From Leptospira meyeri (GTDB taxonomy: Bacteria > Spirochaetota > Leptospiria > Leptospirales > Leptospiraceae), in assembly GCF_004368965.1 (NCBI RefSeq), contig NZ_SORO01000001.1, forward strand, positions 1,582,001-1,646,000: a stretch of 64,000 nt of DNA. The letters are read 5' to 3'. This document shows, in pieces, positions 48,550 to 57,084 of this stretch (within the stretch, counting starts at the first letter, position 1; every line of letters begins with the position of its first letter). Made by a program: the position numbers and the translations under genes. The notes under the pieces were generated by a model. That model did no database searches. It had not been told where the DNA came from and saw only the letters and a program-made list of their open reading frames with translations.

Positions 48550-49799
48550 ACCGAATCATTACTTTAGTAACAATTTTTGTTTTCACTATTCCTGCCTTTG
48601 CTTGGAACAATCACGCAGGTATCACATATTTAATTTTAAAAGACCATTGGAAAACAAAGCAAACTCCCAAAGTAAAAGTAGAATCTTTAAAATCCTTTTT
48701 ATCAAAAGAAAAATCCAAAATTCAAGAGTCTTTAGACAACTCTGAGGAATGGGCCTTAAAACGACTTCCACACCTAACAAAAACAGATGAAAGTTTGAAG
48801 TTTTCCAAAACTACGAAAGATGCAGATCTTGTTGTTAGTTTTTATAGAGCTCTACGTGTAAATCCAAAGCATAAAGCAGCCTTATACATACAAACTGTCC
48901 CTAAAAGAGGTGGTTCAAAATTACCCCTTGACCAACTAACAACTTTAAACGAAAAAGGGAAATTGGTGAATGAAACCTTTTTATCGTTACAGGAAGGACA
49001 AACGATCGGTGCAGATGAGGTTTTGGTATCGGCAACAGATGAACCTGATTATGATTTAGATTTACATTTATTTGAAGATAACGAACGTGAGGTGGGAAAA
49101 ATCTATGGTTTCGGGATTCAACCTTTTGGAAATCCAGCCGTTGAGTATTCTTCACAGGCACCATTTCATATGGGATTTTTTTATGAACCGGGAATCATTT
49201 TTGCTCTTGCTGGTTTCTTAAAACGAACTTACCCTGAATACAGAATTCACCAATTCACCGAACTATCAAATTTAGCATTTCGAACAGGGCATCCTTATTG
49301 GGGATATCGATTTGCTGGTTGGGCTTTGCATTATATACAAGATCTTACTCAACCTTATCATTCTTCGGTATTACCCAGAGTAAGTGCAGCAAAACAAATT
49401 GGCGTACAACTCGTATCTATTGTAGGATACCAAACACCAAAAGATAACATGATTAGTTTTGTTTCTGGAAGACATACACTCATCGAAGAATACCAATACT
49501 ATTTAATCAAAAACCTAATTGAAACAAAGGCTTGGAACCATCCTGTTGCCACTTCCATCACGGAATTTTCTAAAGATAGTCTGGTGCCATGGTCGGGAAT
49601 GGATTCGATAAGAGAAAATGTTTGTCGCGAAGCATACCTCGCCGGAGAACCGACAGATGAACAATTGGAAAACTTAGAAATTCCAAAATACGAAACATTG
49701 TATGAACCAAACCACCCGATTCATAAAATTCTTGGATCTCTACTCCATAACACATCCAAGCACACTAGAGCTTACTTAGATGCGTTGAAAACGAACTAG
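48546..49799 (+). CDS. Zinc-dependent phospholipase C / S1-P1 nuclease-fold exported protein
   Basis: A 417-residue protein with a clean signal peptide (LVTIFVFTIPAFA) leading directly to W20-N-N-H23, the N-terminal Trp and early His that ligate zinc in this superfamily. The HxxxD element is H262-Y-I-Q-D266, with a further His at 272 (TQPYH). Substrate could be phospholipid or nucleic acid; the family cannot be split from these motifs alone. I used the ATG at 48546, which overlaps the upstream gene by 4 bp. Confidence 0.82.
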   Translation: MNRIITLVTIFVFTIPAFAWNNHAGITYLILKDHWKTKQTPKVKVESLKSFLSKEKSKIQESLDNSEEWALKRLPHLTKTDESLKFSKTTKDADLVVSFYRALRVNPKHKAALYIQTVPKRGGSKLPLDQLTTLNEKGKLVNETFLSLQEGQTIGADEVLVSATDEPDYDLDLHLFEDNEREVGKIYGFGIQPFGNPAVEYSSQAPFHMGFFYEPGIIFALAGFLKRTYPEYRIHQFTELSNLAFRTGHPYWGYRFAGWALHYIQDLTQPYHSSVLPRVSAAKQIGVQLVSIVGYQTPKDNMISFVSGRHTLIEEYQYYLIKNLIETKAWNHPVATSITEFSKDSLVPWSGMDSIRENVCREAYLAGEPTDEQLENLEIPKYETLYEPNHPIHKILGSLLHNTSKHTRAYLDALKTN

Positions 49800-50170
49800 T
49801 CAAAATCATCTGCCGCAAACCTTTCCAGAAGCTCCAAAGGGATGATCTCTAACGCACGTTTGTGGGTAGATTCAAGGAATACACGGGGAGCTACGCCATT
49901 GCGATAAGCTTCCAACCACCTGGAAGCGCAAAGACACCAACGTTCCCCAGGTTTCACACCTGGGAAAGCATATTGTGGCCACGGAGTGATGAGATCATTC
50001 CCACTTTGTTTTTGTGACTCTAAAAATTCTTCTGTAGCGAGAACACAAACTGTATGAGAACCGATGTCATCATCGGAAGTATTACAACACCCATCCCGAA
50101 AAAAACCAGTGAGTGGCTTTGTGGAACAAGGAGCGAGAGGTCTGCCCAGCACATTGATCGATTCATCCAT
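49796..50170 (-). CDS. DUF2237 family protein
   Basis: A protein of about 124 residues with the family pattern NVLGRPLAPCS, TGFFRDGCCNT, VCVLATEEFLE, then PGERWCLCASRWLEA and APRVFLESTH. It is rich in conserved Cys (for example the GCC and CLC motifs), suggesting metal or redox chemistry, but the function is not known. An upstream ATG at 50176 is equally possible. Its last bases overlap the stop codon of the convergent phospholipase-like gene. Confidence 0.88.
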   Translation of the reverse strand: MDESINVLGRPLAPCSTKPLTGFFRDGCCNTSDDDIGSHTVCVLATEEFLESQKQSGNDLITPWPQYAFPGVKPGERWCLCASRWLEAYRNGVAPRVFLESTHKRALEIIPLELLERFAADDFD

Positions 50171-50236
50171 TTCCATGAGAATCTCAAACTAGGAAAAATA
50201 TTCAAATCTGGGAAGATGTTTCCGAAAGGAAGATGG

Positions 50237-50262
50237 AAAAAAGATGGGGGTTTGCACCCCCA
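50237..50262 (-). terminator. Intrinsic terminator of the M23 peptidase operon
   Basis: Read on the minus strand: TGGGGGT-GCAA-ACCCCCA followed after TC by six Ts. It lies about 70 bp past the stop codon of the second M23 gene and upstream of the DUF2237 start. Confidence 0.8.
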
Positions 50263-50331
50263 GTAGATCGACCAAATGGTCTTGGAAAGCCTAACGCCAA
50301 TCTACTATACATATATTTACTTGTCAAGCGA

Positions 50332-51540
50332 TTACTCATTGACTTCAAAAAAAAGAGTCTTTTTTTCTTCTCCGTTAATCCGCACCCTCATCTTCCACTG
50401 ACCAATGAATTCTTCATTTTTCGGTATTAAAAAGTAACGGCTGTCGGAATCCAAATAGTTTTGGGTTTTCCATTTGTAATAAAAAGGTTTTACTGAATTT
50501 CCATCCTTTGTGATATGAATTTCTATTTCCTGGTTTTTAGGTTTTGCAAATTCAAATTCGATCGCATAGTTTTCGCCCAACCGAAATGAAGTATCTCCAC
50601 ATCGAATTTTTTCGCCTCGTTCATTGTATTTACACAATCGAATGTCTTCATCCAAAATGTCGGTTCGGAGAGGCAAATCACCGTCTTTAGGATGCCAATA
50701 CAAATAATACTGAGATAAGGTTTCTCTTTCTGCATTTTGAGTTTTAAAAACAGTGGGGATAGTCATAACTTCTAATTGACGGGTGGGTTTGTGTACTTCA
50801 AAATGTAAATGTGGTCCTTGCGTAAAACCAGTGTTACCCGAATATCCGATCATCTGTCCTGCCTCTACAAAATCACCAACCTTTACTAAAACACCATCCT
50901 TCATTAAATGTGCATAATTTCCCAAAGTACCATCGTTGTGTAAAATTATAATGTAATTGGCTTTACTTAGTAAATCTTTACGAATTCCACCCTCACTAAA
51001 ATTAGAAACCACTGCAACCACTTGTCCTTTCCTGGCGGCAAGAATGGGAGTGCCAACAGGTAATATAAAATCAACAGAGTATTTTAGATTTCCAATATGA
51101 GAAAATTTCCCGTTATATGCTTGGGCCACACGAGATCGTATTCCTGCTGGGAATGGCAATAAATAAGTCACAGAATCATCATGTATACTTTCTCTATCTC
51201 CAAACATCACGTGAACTGCAAAAGATGTGAATGTAGGTTTAGTTATATCTTCTAAAACAAAACTAGATACATACACTGATTCGTCTCCTTTTAAGACTAC
51301 GAACTGGGGGAAAGGATGTGCAGATTTAAAATTTTTAACAGTGACATTGATCATCACAGAATTAGTTGGATAAATTGTTGGATTTCGATTTTTTATGTAT
51401 AAGTCAAAACCATTGTCAATATCATTCACTACAAAACAGACATATTCCGAAATACAATTTTCTGTTTTTGTTGGTTCAGCAAATAAATCAAACCTGAAAA
51501 ATAAAACAATTAGAATAAGAACAAAAAAACACCTTTTCAC
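50332..51540 (-). CDS. M23-family metallopeptidase paralogue B
   Basis: A 402-residue exported peptidase with a signal peptide (CFFVLILIVLFFRFDLFA). An N-terminal beta-rich region (20-150) precedes an M23/LytM domain: HIGNLKYSVDF supplies the first zinc His and Asp, HLMKDGVLVKVGD follows, and the HxH motif is GPHLHFEV. The C-terminal 120 residues are Ig-like. It overlaps its paralogue upstream by 4 bp. Peptidoglycan is the expected substrate. Confidence 0.88.
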   Translation of the reverse strand: MKRCFFVLILIVLFFRFDLFAEPTKTENCISEYVCFVVNDIDNGFDLYIKNRNPTIYPTNSVMINVTVKNFKSAHPFPQFVVLKGDESVYVSSFVLEDITKPTFTSFAVHVMFGDRESIHDDSVTYLLPFPAGIRSRVAQAYNGKFSHIGNLKYSVDFILPVGTPILAARKGQVVAVVSNFSEGGIRKDLLSKANYIIILHNDGTLGNYAHLMKDGVLVKVGDFVEAGQMIGYSGNTGFTQGPHLHFEVHKPTRQLEVMTIPTVFKTQNAERETLSQYYLYWHPKDGDLPLRTDILDEDIRLCKYNERGEKIRCGDTSFRLGENYAIEFEFAKPKNQEIEIHITKDGNSVKPFYYKWKTQNYLDSDSRYFLIPKNEEFIGQWKMRVRINGEEKKTLFFEVNE

Positions 51541-52742
51541 ATTACACCCGTTACCTGGAACTGTATTTCTTTTTGTATAACACCGTCAATTGAGATCACC
51601 GCTGTCCAATCACCTTCTAAAGATTCGGAAGGATCTTCCCGTTGGACATCTAAAAAGGTATCCCACCATTCAGGGTTTGTCTCCCAATTATACAATTTAG
51701 AAATAGTCGTGCCATTTTTACGAACGGAAATTTGTATCTTATAACGAGATGGCTTTAAAAGAGGAATATAAAAGTAAAGTGGGGAACTTTTGGAAAATGT
51801 TGTGGAATGACAGCCTAATTTTTCTAAACTCTGAACCGATTCGCAAATTTGGATTTCCTCAATGTCGGAGACTGTTTTGACCATCGGTTCGTTCGGATCC
51901 CTCTTCCAATTGAGTTGTCCTTCCGTAAGGATTTCTGAGTCGGAAGATTCTGTACGAAATTTTGTTGGGATCGTCTTTTTTCGTAAGTGGGGAGTTGGTT
52001 TATAAACTTCAAAATGAAGGTGAGGCCCATCACTAAATCCTGTACTACCAGCATATCCAAGCGGAGAACCAGAGCTAACTCTCTGGCCTCGTTTGACAAG
52101 AACTCCCATATAACGTAGATGTGCATATTGCCCTATCGTTCCATCGTCATGAAGAATTTTCACATAATTTGCCGAATGAATGTATTTGATTTCAAATCCA
52201 CCTTCGTTATTTTTTTGTTCAGTATCGATTACAACTCCATCTCTCGCAGCTGTGATCAAGTCCCCTTCCTTCAATCCAAAATCAATCGAATAACGGTTAT
52301 CTCCCTGATGACTTTTCGTACCCTTATAACCTTGGTAAACTCTAACCTTCATACCTTTTTCAAAAGGTAAATCATAAACAACTTTTGGATTATGGTGGAC
52401 TGAAAAATTTCCGAGAATCCATTTGAATTTGATTTGATAGACCCAACGTTTGTTTGGTTTGTTTACTGTCAGCCGGAAGAGTTTTTTCCTTTTGGAACCC
52501 TGAATGACTGTCACAAGAGGAAGTTTGACACTACTCCTCATATTTTTAGAAATTGCATTCACTGATAATGTTGTAGCAGTTTCTTTGATTGCAATTTTAT
52601 TCTGAAAATAAATATCTACCCCTGTTTTATCCTGAACATAGATAACACAAAGTCTGTCCATGGAACAATATTCAGAATGATCTTTGGCAATCAAAAATCC
52701 AAAAGGGGAAATCAAAAATAGAACGAATATGCCAAATCTCAT
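51537..52742 (-). CDS. M23-family metallopeptidase paralogue A
   Basis: A 401-residue exported peptidase with the same layout as its neighbour: signal peptide (IFVLFLISPFGFLIA), beta-rich N-terminal domain, M23 domain with HQGDNRYSIDF, YAHLRYMGVLVKRGQ and GPHLHFEV, and an Ig-like C-terminal domain with a Cys in LGCHSTTF. The first zinc His sits nine residues before the Asp rather than four. First gene of a two-gene tandem duplicate. Confidence 0.88.
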   Translation of the reverse strand: MRFGIFVLFLISPFGFLIAKDHSEYCSMDRLCVIYVQDKTGVDIYFQNKIAIKETATTLSVNAISKNMRSSVKLPLVTVIQGSKRKKLFRLTVNKPNKRWVYQIKFKWILGNFSVHHNPKVVYDLPFEKGMKVRVYQGYKGTKSHQGDNRYSIDFGLKEGDLITAARDGVVIDTEQKNNEGGFEIKYIHSANYVKILHDDGTIGQYAHLRYMGVLVKRGQRVSSGSPLGYAGSTGFSDGPHLHFEVYKPTPHLRKKTIPTKFRTESSDSEILTEGQLNWKRDPNEPMVKTVSDIEEIQICESVQSLEKLGCHSTTFSKSSPLYFYIPLLKPSRYKIQISVRKNGTTISKLYNWETNPEWWDTFLDVQREDPSESLEGDWTAVISIDGVIQKEIQFQVTGVM

Positions 52743-52843
52743 AAAACAGGGATCATATTAATGTGAGGAACGGCACACGACAATCTATTTTCAGTTATAA
52801 AAACTTGATTGCCTTATGATTTCTTTTCAGTAAACCTCGACAC

Positions 52844-53581
52844 ATGAGTTCAACCTTATACACTTTTCCAATCTCACATTTTTCTGAAAAAGCTAGATGG
52901 GGATTAGACATTGCCCACTATCCCTATGAACTAAAACCTCTAATCCCCGGACAACATATCCAAACGTTAAAACCACTTGTAAGCGATTTGTATGTCCCTG
53001 TTTTAGAGACCGACAATGGGGTCATCCAAGGTTCTGGCAATATTATTGATTTAGTAGAAGAAAAAGCATTCGGTCACAAAGCTTCTTCGGAAGAAAAACT
53101 AATGGAAGAAAAGATAGACTCTCATATCGGGAAAAGCCTACAAACTCTGTTATACCACTTTATACTGGATTACCCAGAAATTGTAGGGAAATTATTTTTA
53201 TTAAATCCAAGCAAAGCGAGTGATACGGTCGGACCACCTGAACATTTTGATTTGATCGCTCTTTCTCTAAAACGGAGATACAAAATCACACCTAAAAACC
53301 TAGATATCGTCAAACAATTGCTAGAAGAATGCTCTAAAGATTTAATCGAAATTTACAAAACTCGAAAATTCTTTAATGGAACTTCCTTTGGAAGAGTAGA
53401 CTTAACCTTGGCAAGTCTTATGGGAATGCTTGCAGAACCAAAGGAATCTCCTGCGTATCCGTGGTTTGCTTCTGTGCAAATGCCAGAATCTTTTCTCACC
53501 TGGAGAAAAGAATTAGGGTATGAGTTGTTATTCGATAAAATCAGAGAATTCTATAAAGAGTTTCGAATCCAGTCCAAATAG
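52844..53581 (+). CDS. Glutathione S-transferase-like protein
   Basis: A 245-residue protein with an N-terminal thioredoxin-like GST domain (TLYTFPISHFSEKARWGLDI, then VPVLETDNGVIQGSGNIIDL with the cis-Pro and glutathione-binding Ser-equivalent) and an all-helical C-terminal domain. Canonical catalytic Tyr/Ser is not obvious, so thiol-transferase activity is uncertain. Its 3' end overlaps the convergent cutA gene by 31 bp. Confidence 0.85.
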   Translation: MSSTLYTFPISHFSEKARWGLDIAHYPYELKPLIPGQHIQTLKPLVSDLYVPVLETDNGVIQGSGNIIDLVEEKAFGHKASSEEKLMEEKIDSHIGKSLQTLLYHFILDYPEIVGKLFLLNPSKASDTVGPPEHFDLIALSLKRRYKITPKNLDIVKQLLEECSKDLIEIYKTRKFFNGTSFGRVDLTLASLMGMLAEPKESPAYPWFASVQMPESFLTWRKELGYELLFDKIREFYKEFRIQSK

Positions 53582-53874
53582 TCTAGATTTCCAGAAACAA
53601 TTGGCCAAATGACAATGCAGGGAGTATCATAAGAATGTAATTCTTTGACTCTCTGCACCAATTGTTCTGACTTATCCTTTGTTGTTTTGAATAATCCAAC
53701 TGTTTCCTCTGATTCTTCTAAAACAGAATTCCAAATGTAAACTGAATGCATCCCTTTGATGATATTGACGCAAGCAGCCAATCGATCAGTAACAACTACT
53801 TTTGCAATTTGTTTAGCTTCATCTTCTGAAGCAAATGTAACATAGACAGTGTAGTATTCCAACGAATCTTCCAT
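53551..53874 (-). CDS. cutA: Divalent-cation tolerance protein CutA
   Basis: A 107-residue trimeric ferredoxin-like protein. The family signature AACVNIIKGMHSVYIWN is followed by EESEETVGLFKTTKD and the C-terminal YDTPCIVIWPIVSGNLDYLDWI (partly quoted). Full length. Named for copper tolerance in E. coli, but its molecular role is still debated. Convergent with the GST-like gene. Confidence 0.96.
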   Translation of the reverse strand: MEDSLEYYTVYVTFASEDEAKQIAKVVVTDRLAACVNIIKGMHSVYIWNSVLEESEETVGLFKTTKDKSEQLVQRVKELHSYDTPCIVIWPIVSGNLDYLDWIRNSL

Positions 53875-53912
53875 TTATTTTTTTTCCTACTTGCCCTTCA
53901 TTTTAGATACTT

Positions 53913-54713
53913 ATGATCTTGTGTATGCGTTATCCAAGTCCAAAAACTTTTCTAATAATAATCGCCATCTGTCTGCCCATTTTTGCAGAACCTCTCAATC
54001 CTCCAAGCCTCTCCTCTTCGAGTCAACTGTTACCGAAATCAAAAAAATACACACCAATCTTTGCCATGGATGGAAAACTCAAAACGAGTTGGGTCGAAGG
54101 AGCAGATGGCGAAGGGATTGGGGAAACCTTACAAATCAAATACAAATCACCGATCAATTTTCGTTCGCTCTCCATCTACAATGGGTTTGGTGATCCTAAA
54201 CTTTGGGCTGCCAACAATCGAATCAAAAAACTAAAAATTTCCACAGAGGATGGGAACGAAGAAATTGTTACTTTGAAGGATAGTTTGTCTCTTCAAATGA
54301 TTGAATTCAAATCCGAACTTCGGGCCAAAGAAATTTCTCTCACCATCCAAGAAGTTTATAAAGGCACCAATACGGAAAACACAGCCATTGCGGAACTCAC
54401 CTTCAACTCAGAACAAGCGGGATCAGCCCTCGTCCCTCCCAAAAATACTTGGGCCATTGGAAAATGGAAAACAAAATCGAATATTGCAAGGATCCAACTT
54501 CACAACGATGGAACTTGTGAAATGGGTTACGAAACCGCAAAGATGTTATGTACTTGGACAGAAAAAGGGGATAAAGTCATCGTGAGTCTAGAGGCAACCC
54601 TCCCTCTTACCAATACAGATATTCTGGAAATAAAACGCAGGGGAAATCCTTCTGATCCAACTCTTGAGATCAATGGAAAACATGAATTTATTTCTAATAA
54701 AGATGGAGTATAA
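53913..54713 (+). CDS. Exported protein with NADase-type discoidin domain
   Basis: A 266-residue protein with a signal peptide (FLIIIAICLPIFA). A discoidin/F5-8C-like domain at about residues 45-170 has the pattern common in Leptospira (FAMDGKLKTSWVEGADGEGIGE, in part, then LSIYNGFGDPKLWAANNR and IKKLKISTEDG). A C-terminal beta-domain resembles a lipocalin-like or Cys-containing tail (CEMGYETAKMLCTW). Probably a glycan- or lipid-binding surface protein. Confidence 0.8.
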   Translation: MILCMRYPSPKTFLIIIAICLPIFAEPLNPPSLSSSSQLLPKSKKYTPIFAMDGKLKTSWVEGADGEGIGETLQIKYKSPINFRSLSIYNGFGDPKLWAANNRIKKLKISTEDGNEEIVTLKDSLSLQMIEFKSELRAKEISLTIQEVYKGTNTENTAIAELTFNSEQAGSALVPPKNTWAIGKWKTKSNIARIQLHNDGTCEMGYETAKMLCTWTEKGDKVIVSLEATLPLTNTDILEIKRRGNPSDPTLEINGKHEFISNKDGV

Positions 54714-54734
54714 AAAATGAATTTATAATTCAAA

Positions 54735-55778
54735 TCAATCCATCCAGGATTGCCAAATGGATTCCACCACGGAAGGTTCCTTTTCTTCCGTGGTTTCAAA
54801 ATACAAAACTGTATTTTGGTAAGGTTTGCCGGATATATCTCTAACGGGCGTTAATAGAATTAATTCAATACCTAGTTCTTTTTCCAAACGTTCTATCGTT
54901 TTCCATTCATCAAGCGAGCCATGTTTGGGATAAGGCAAAATTAAAATCCCTGTCACTACTTCCCTTTTTGGATTTCTTTTTTTTCTCACTTCCCAAAGAA
55001 TCCGCCCGATCGAATAACGAAAGTTAAATTCAGATACGGGTTGAATTTGGTTCCGCCCTTCTTCACGATACAAAAATCCATCGATGGCACAAGGACCCGA
55101 ATATTCTCTAGGGACCAGACCTTTAGTATCCCGAACAAGATCCATCACAGGTGGCAAAAAAGAAGTAGCATAAGGAAGTTCCGATCCGCCAATTCGAATC
55201 CCACGAAATACTCCTTCTTTATCAATGAGCATGGCTGTAGAAGTGAGATAAACGAATTCTCCATCACGGACATCCCAAAGTGTAGAAAAGTCAAAAAACC
55301 TTTCTTCACCTACCCAAGACTCAGCAAGGATGGGAAATCCAAAAAGTTTTTTGTTCACTTGAGACATTTTCCAGGAATCAGATCTGGATTTAAAGATGAT
55401 ATGATTTCTGCCAGCAAGTCCAAACTCGCTTTTAAGAACTAACGGGAGTTTTGCCTCTTCCAGTTCTGCAAACAAGTGTTCTTCGGATGTAATTATTTTG
55501 GCCGCTAATGGTGAGTGATGTTTTCTAAAATCAAGTTGTGTGATCTTCGAATTGAGATACCGAGACGTTTCGATTCGAATTGGATCTTCTAGAAGTCTGC
55601 CTTCATACCATTCGTTTCGACATCCCCATTCCACAAGAGAGACTTCACCAAGTAACTCCCCTTCTTGGATCGGCGTACCGGGAGTTAACCCTGCATCCTT
55701 CCAATGTCGATAAAGTTCTTCGCTAGGTAATTCCTCGACAAGAACATAGTCTTCAGGCCTTGTTATGGGAAAAAACAT
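54735..55778 (-). CDS. ATP-grasp-like protein
   Basis: A 347-residue protein from the ATG at 55778, preceded by GGAGAAG; a GTG-started frame reaches 55886. It resembles ATP-grasp ligases: a Lys- and Gly-rich ATP loop (LVLKSEFGLAGRNHIIF) near the middle, an AESWVGEERFFDF segment, and a late E-x-N-x-R element (SEFNFRYSIGRILWEV) as in metal/ATP binding. The specific ligase is not recognisable. It follows the DegT-family gene on the same strand with 108 bp between; both probably belong to one pathway. Confidence 0.7.
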   Translation of the reverse strand: MFFPITRPEDYVLVEELPSEELYRHWKDAGLTPGTPIQEGELLGEVSLVEWGCRNEWYEGRLLEDPIRIETSRYLNSKITQLDFRKHHSPLAAKIITSEEHLFAELEEAKLPLVLKSEFGLAGRNHIIFKSRSDSWKMSQVNKKLFGFPILAESWVGEERFFDFSTLWDVRDGEFVYLTSTAMLIDKEGVFRGIRIGGSELPYATSFLPPVMDLVRDTKGLVPREYSGPCAIDGFLYREEGRNQIQPVSEFNFRYSIGRILWEVRKKRNPKREVVTGILILPYPKHGSLDEWKTIERLEKELGIELILLTPVRDISGKPYQNTVLYFETTEEKEPSVVESIWQSWMD

Positions 55779-55886
55779 CTTCTCCAAACATCGATTCCTC
55801 CGTTTCAGGGAGGAATCTAAGGAAGGAGGAGTTGGATACAATCTATACTCAAATAATGAGTCTAGAGAATAAATTACCGGCACCAA

Positions 55887-56981
55887 TCAATAGATGCGTC
55901 GGATGGCTGTGGCGATCCGTTGTACGTTATCTTTTGTTAGGTTAGGATAAATAGGAATACAATGTCCGCGTTGGAAAAGACGCTCTGCATTTGGAAATTC
56001 TATAGGATTTTCTTCCAATACCCGATGAAGAGGTTCATCAACTGTTCTTTGTGTTCCGATATGAATGGATTTAAAATACCTTTGGATCTCTTCGTAGTTT
56101 TGTCCGGAAACAATAATAGGAAATCTTTGGAATGTATCTTCTGTTGGATTTTGAAAATAGGTTTCTAATCTAGAATTTTGAACGGCCTGTAAATATGCAG
56201 AAGCAATCTTTTTTTTACGTTCTAAAATGACACCAAGTTTAGAAAGTTGCTCAATTCCAAGAGCGGCTTGGTAATCTACCAAATTGTAATCATATTTTGG
56301 TTCACCAAAGTTACGTTTGGCGGATGATCCAGACTTATATGATTTTACTGCATTCGAAAGAGAAACTTCAGAAGTGATGATCATCGCACCGTTTCCAGTT
56401 GTAATGATATTTTCAGCACTCAGTCCACAAATTGCAATTTTCGATTGTTTCCCAACAGTAATGGTTTCTGAAGTGGCACCAATGGCTTCGGTGAAGTCCT
56501 CTACAACTTCTAAACCTTCAATGGAATAATCAGAGAGGCGAATGAGCGATCCAAAGCTATGATCAAAAAGAGCAAACCTTGCGCCCGATTCATTTTTTTT
56601 GCGAAGAAATTCTTCTGTGCAAGGATGGAAGGAATTTCTTTTTAAATCCACAAGCACTGGTTTTGCTTGTAAGAGAAAAATCGCATCTAAAGCAGAGATT
56701 GGTGCATAACTAGAAAGTAAAACGGAATCGCCTGCCTTTACACCTAGCGCAAGTAAGGCTAAGTGATATGCCGAAGTAAGAGAATTAGAAGAAATGGCAT
56801 ATTTGATTTTGAAAGTATGGCAGAATGTTTTTTCAAATCTTTCTACAATTTCACCGGTAGAAAGGTGTTCGTCCACGAGACATTCTAAAACACCTTTTAG
56901 GTCTTCCCGTGAAAGGGTCGGTTTAAAAAATTCGATATCTTTTTCTTTTCGAAGGGGTCTTTGTATTGTTTCGGTGCTCAT
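55887..56981 (-). CDS. DegT/DnrJ/EryC1/StrS-family protein lacking the catalytic lysine
   Basis: A 364-residue protein with the full fold of sugar aminotransferases of this family. The PLP-pyridine Asp is D162 (VVEDFTEAIGA; the usual Gln/His is Glu). The Schiff-base position, 28 residues on, reads LSAENIITTGNG where the family has ATKN-TTGEGG, so Lys is E190. The codon is GAA, one base from AAA. It may be a non-transaminating homologue (compare ColD, with His here) or a pseudoenzyme. Neighbour of an ATP-grasp-like gene. Confidence 0.82.
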   Translation of the reverse strand: MSTETIQRPLRKEKDIEFFKPTLSREDLKGVLECLVDEHLSTGEIVERFEKTFCHTFKIKYAISSNSLTSAYHLALLALGVKAGDSVLLSSYAPISALDAIFLLQAKPVLVDLKRNSFHPCTEEFLRKKNESGARFALFDHSFGSLIRLSDYSIEGLEVVEDFTEAIGATSETITVGKQSKIAICGLSAENIITTGNGAMIITSEVSLSNAVKSYKSGSSAKRNFGEPKYDYNLVDYQAALGIEQLSKLGVILERKKKIASAYLQAVQNSRLETYFQNPTEDTFQRFPIIVSGQNYEEIQRYFKSIHIGTQRTVDEPLHRVLEENPIEFPNAERLFQRGHCIPIYPNLTKDNVQRIATAIRRIY

Positions 56982-57084
56982 CCAACAGCACTCCTCTATA
57001 TTATGTCACTTAAATACCCGATTTCTGAATTATGTCACTTCATTTTTCGAAATGAGAACATAATTTTAGAAATTCATTGGAAAA

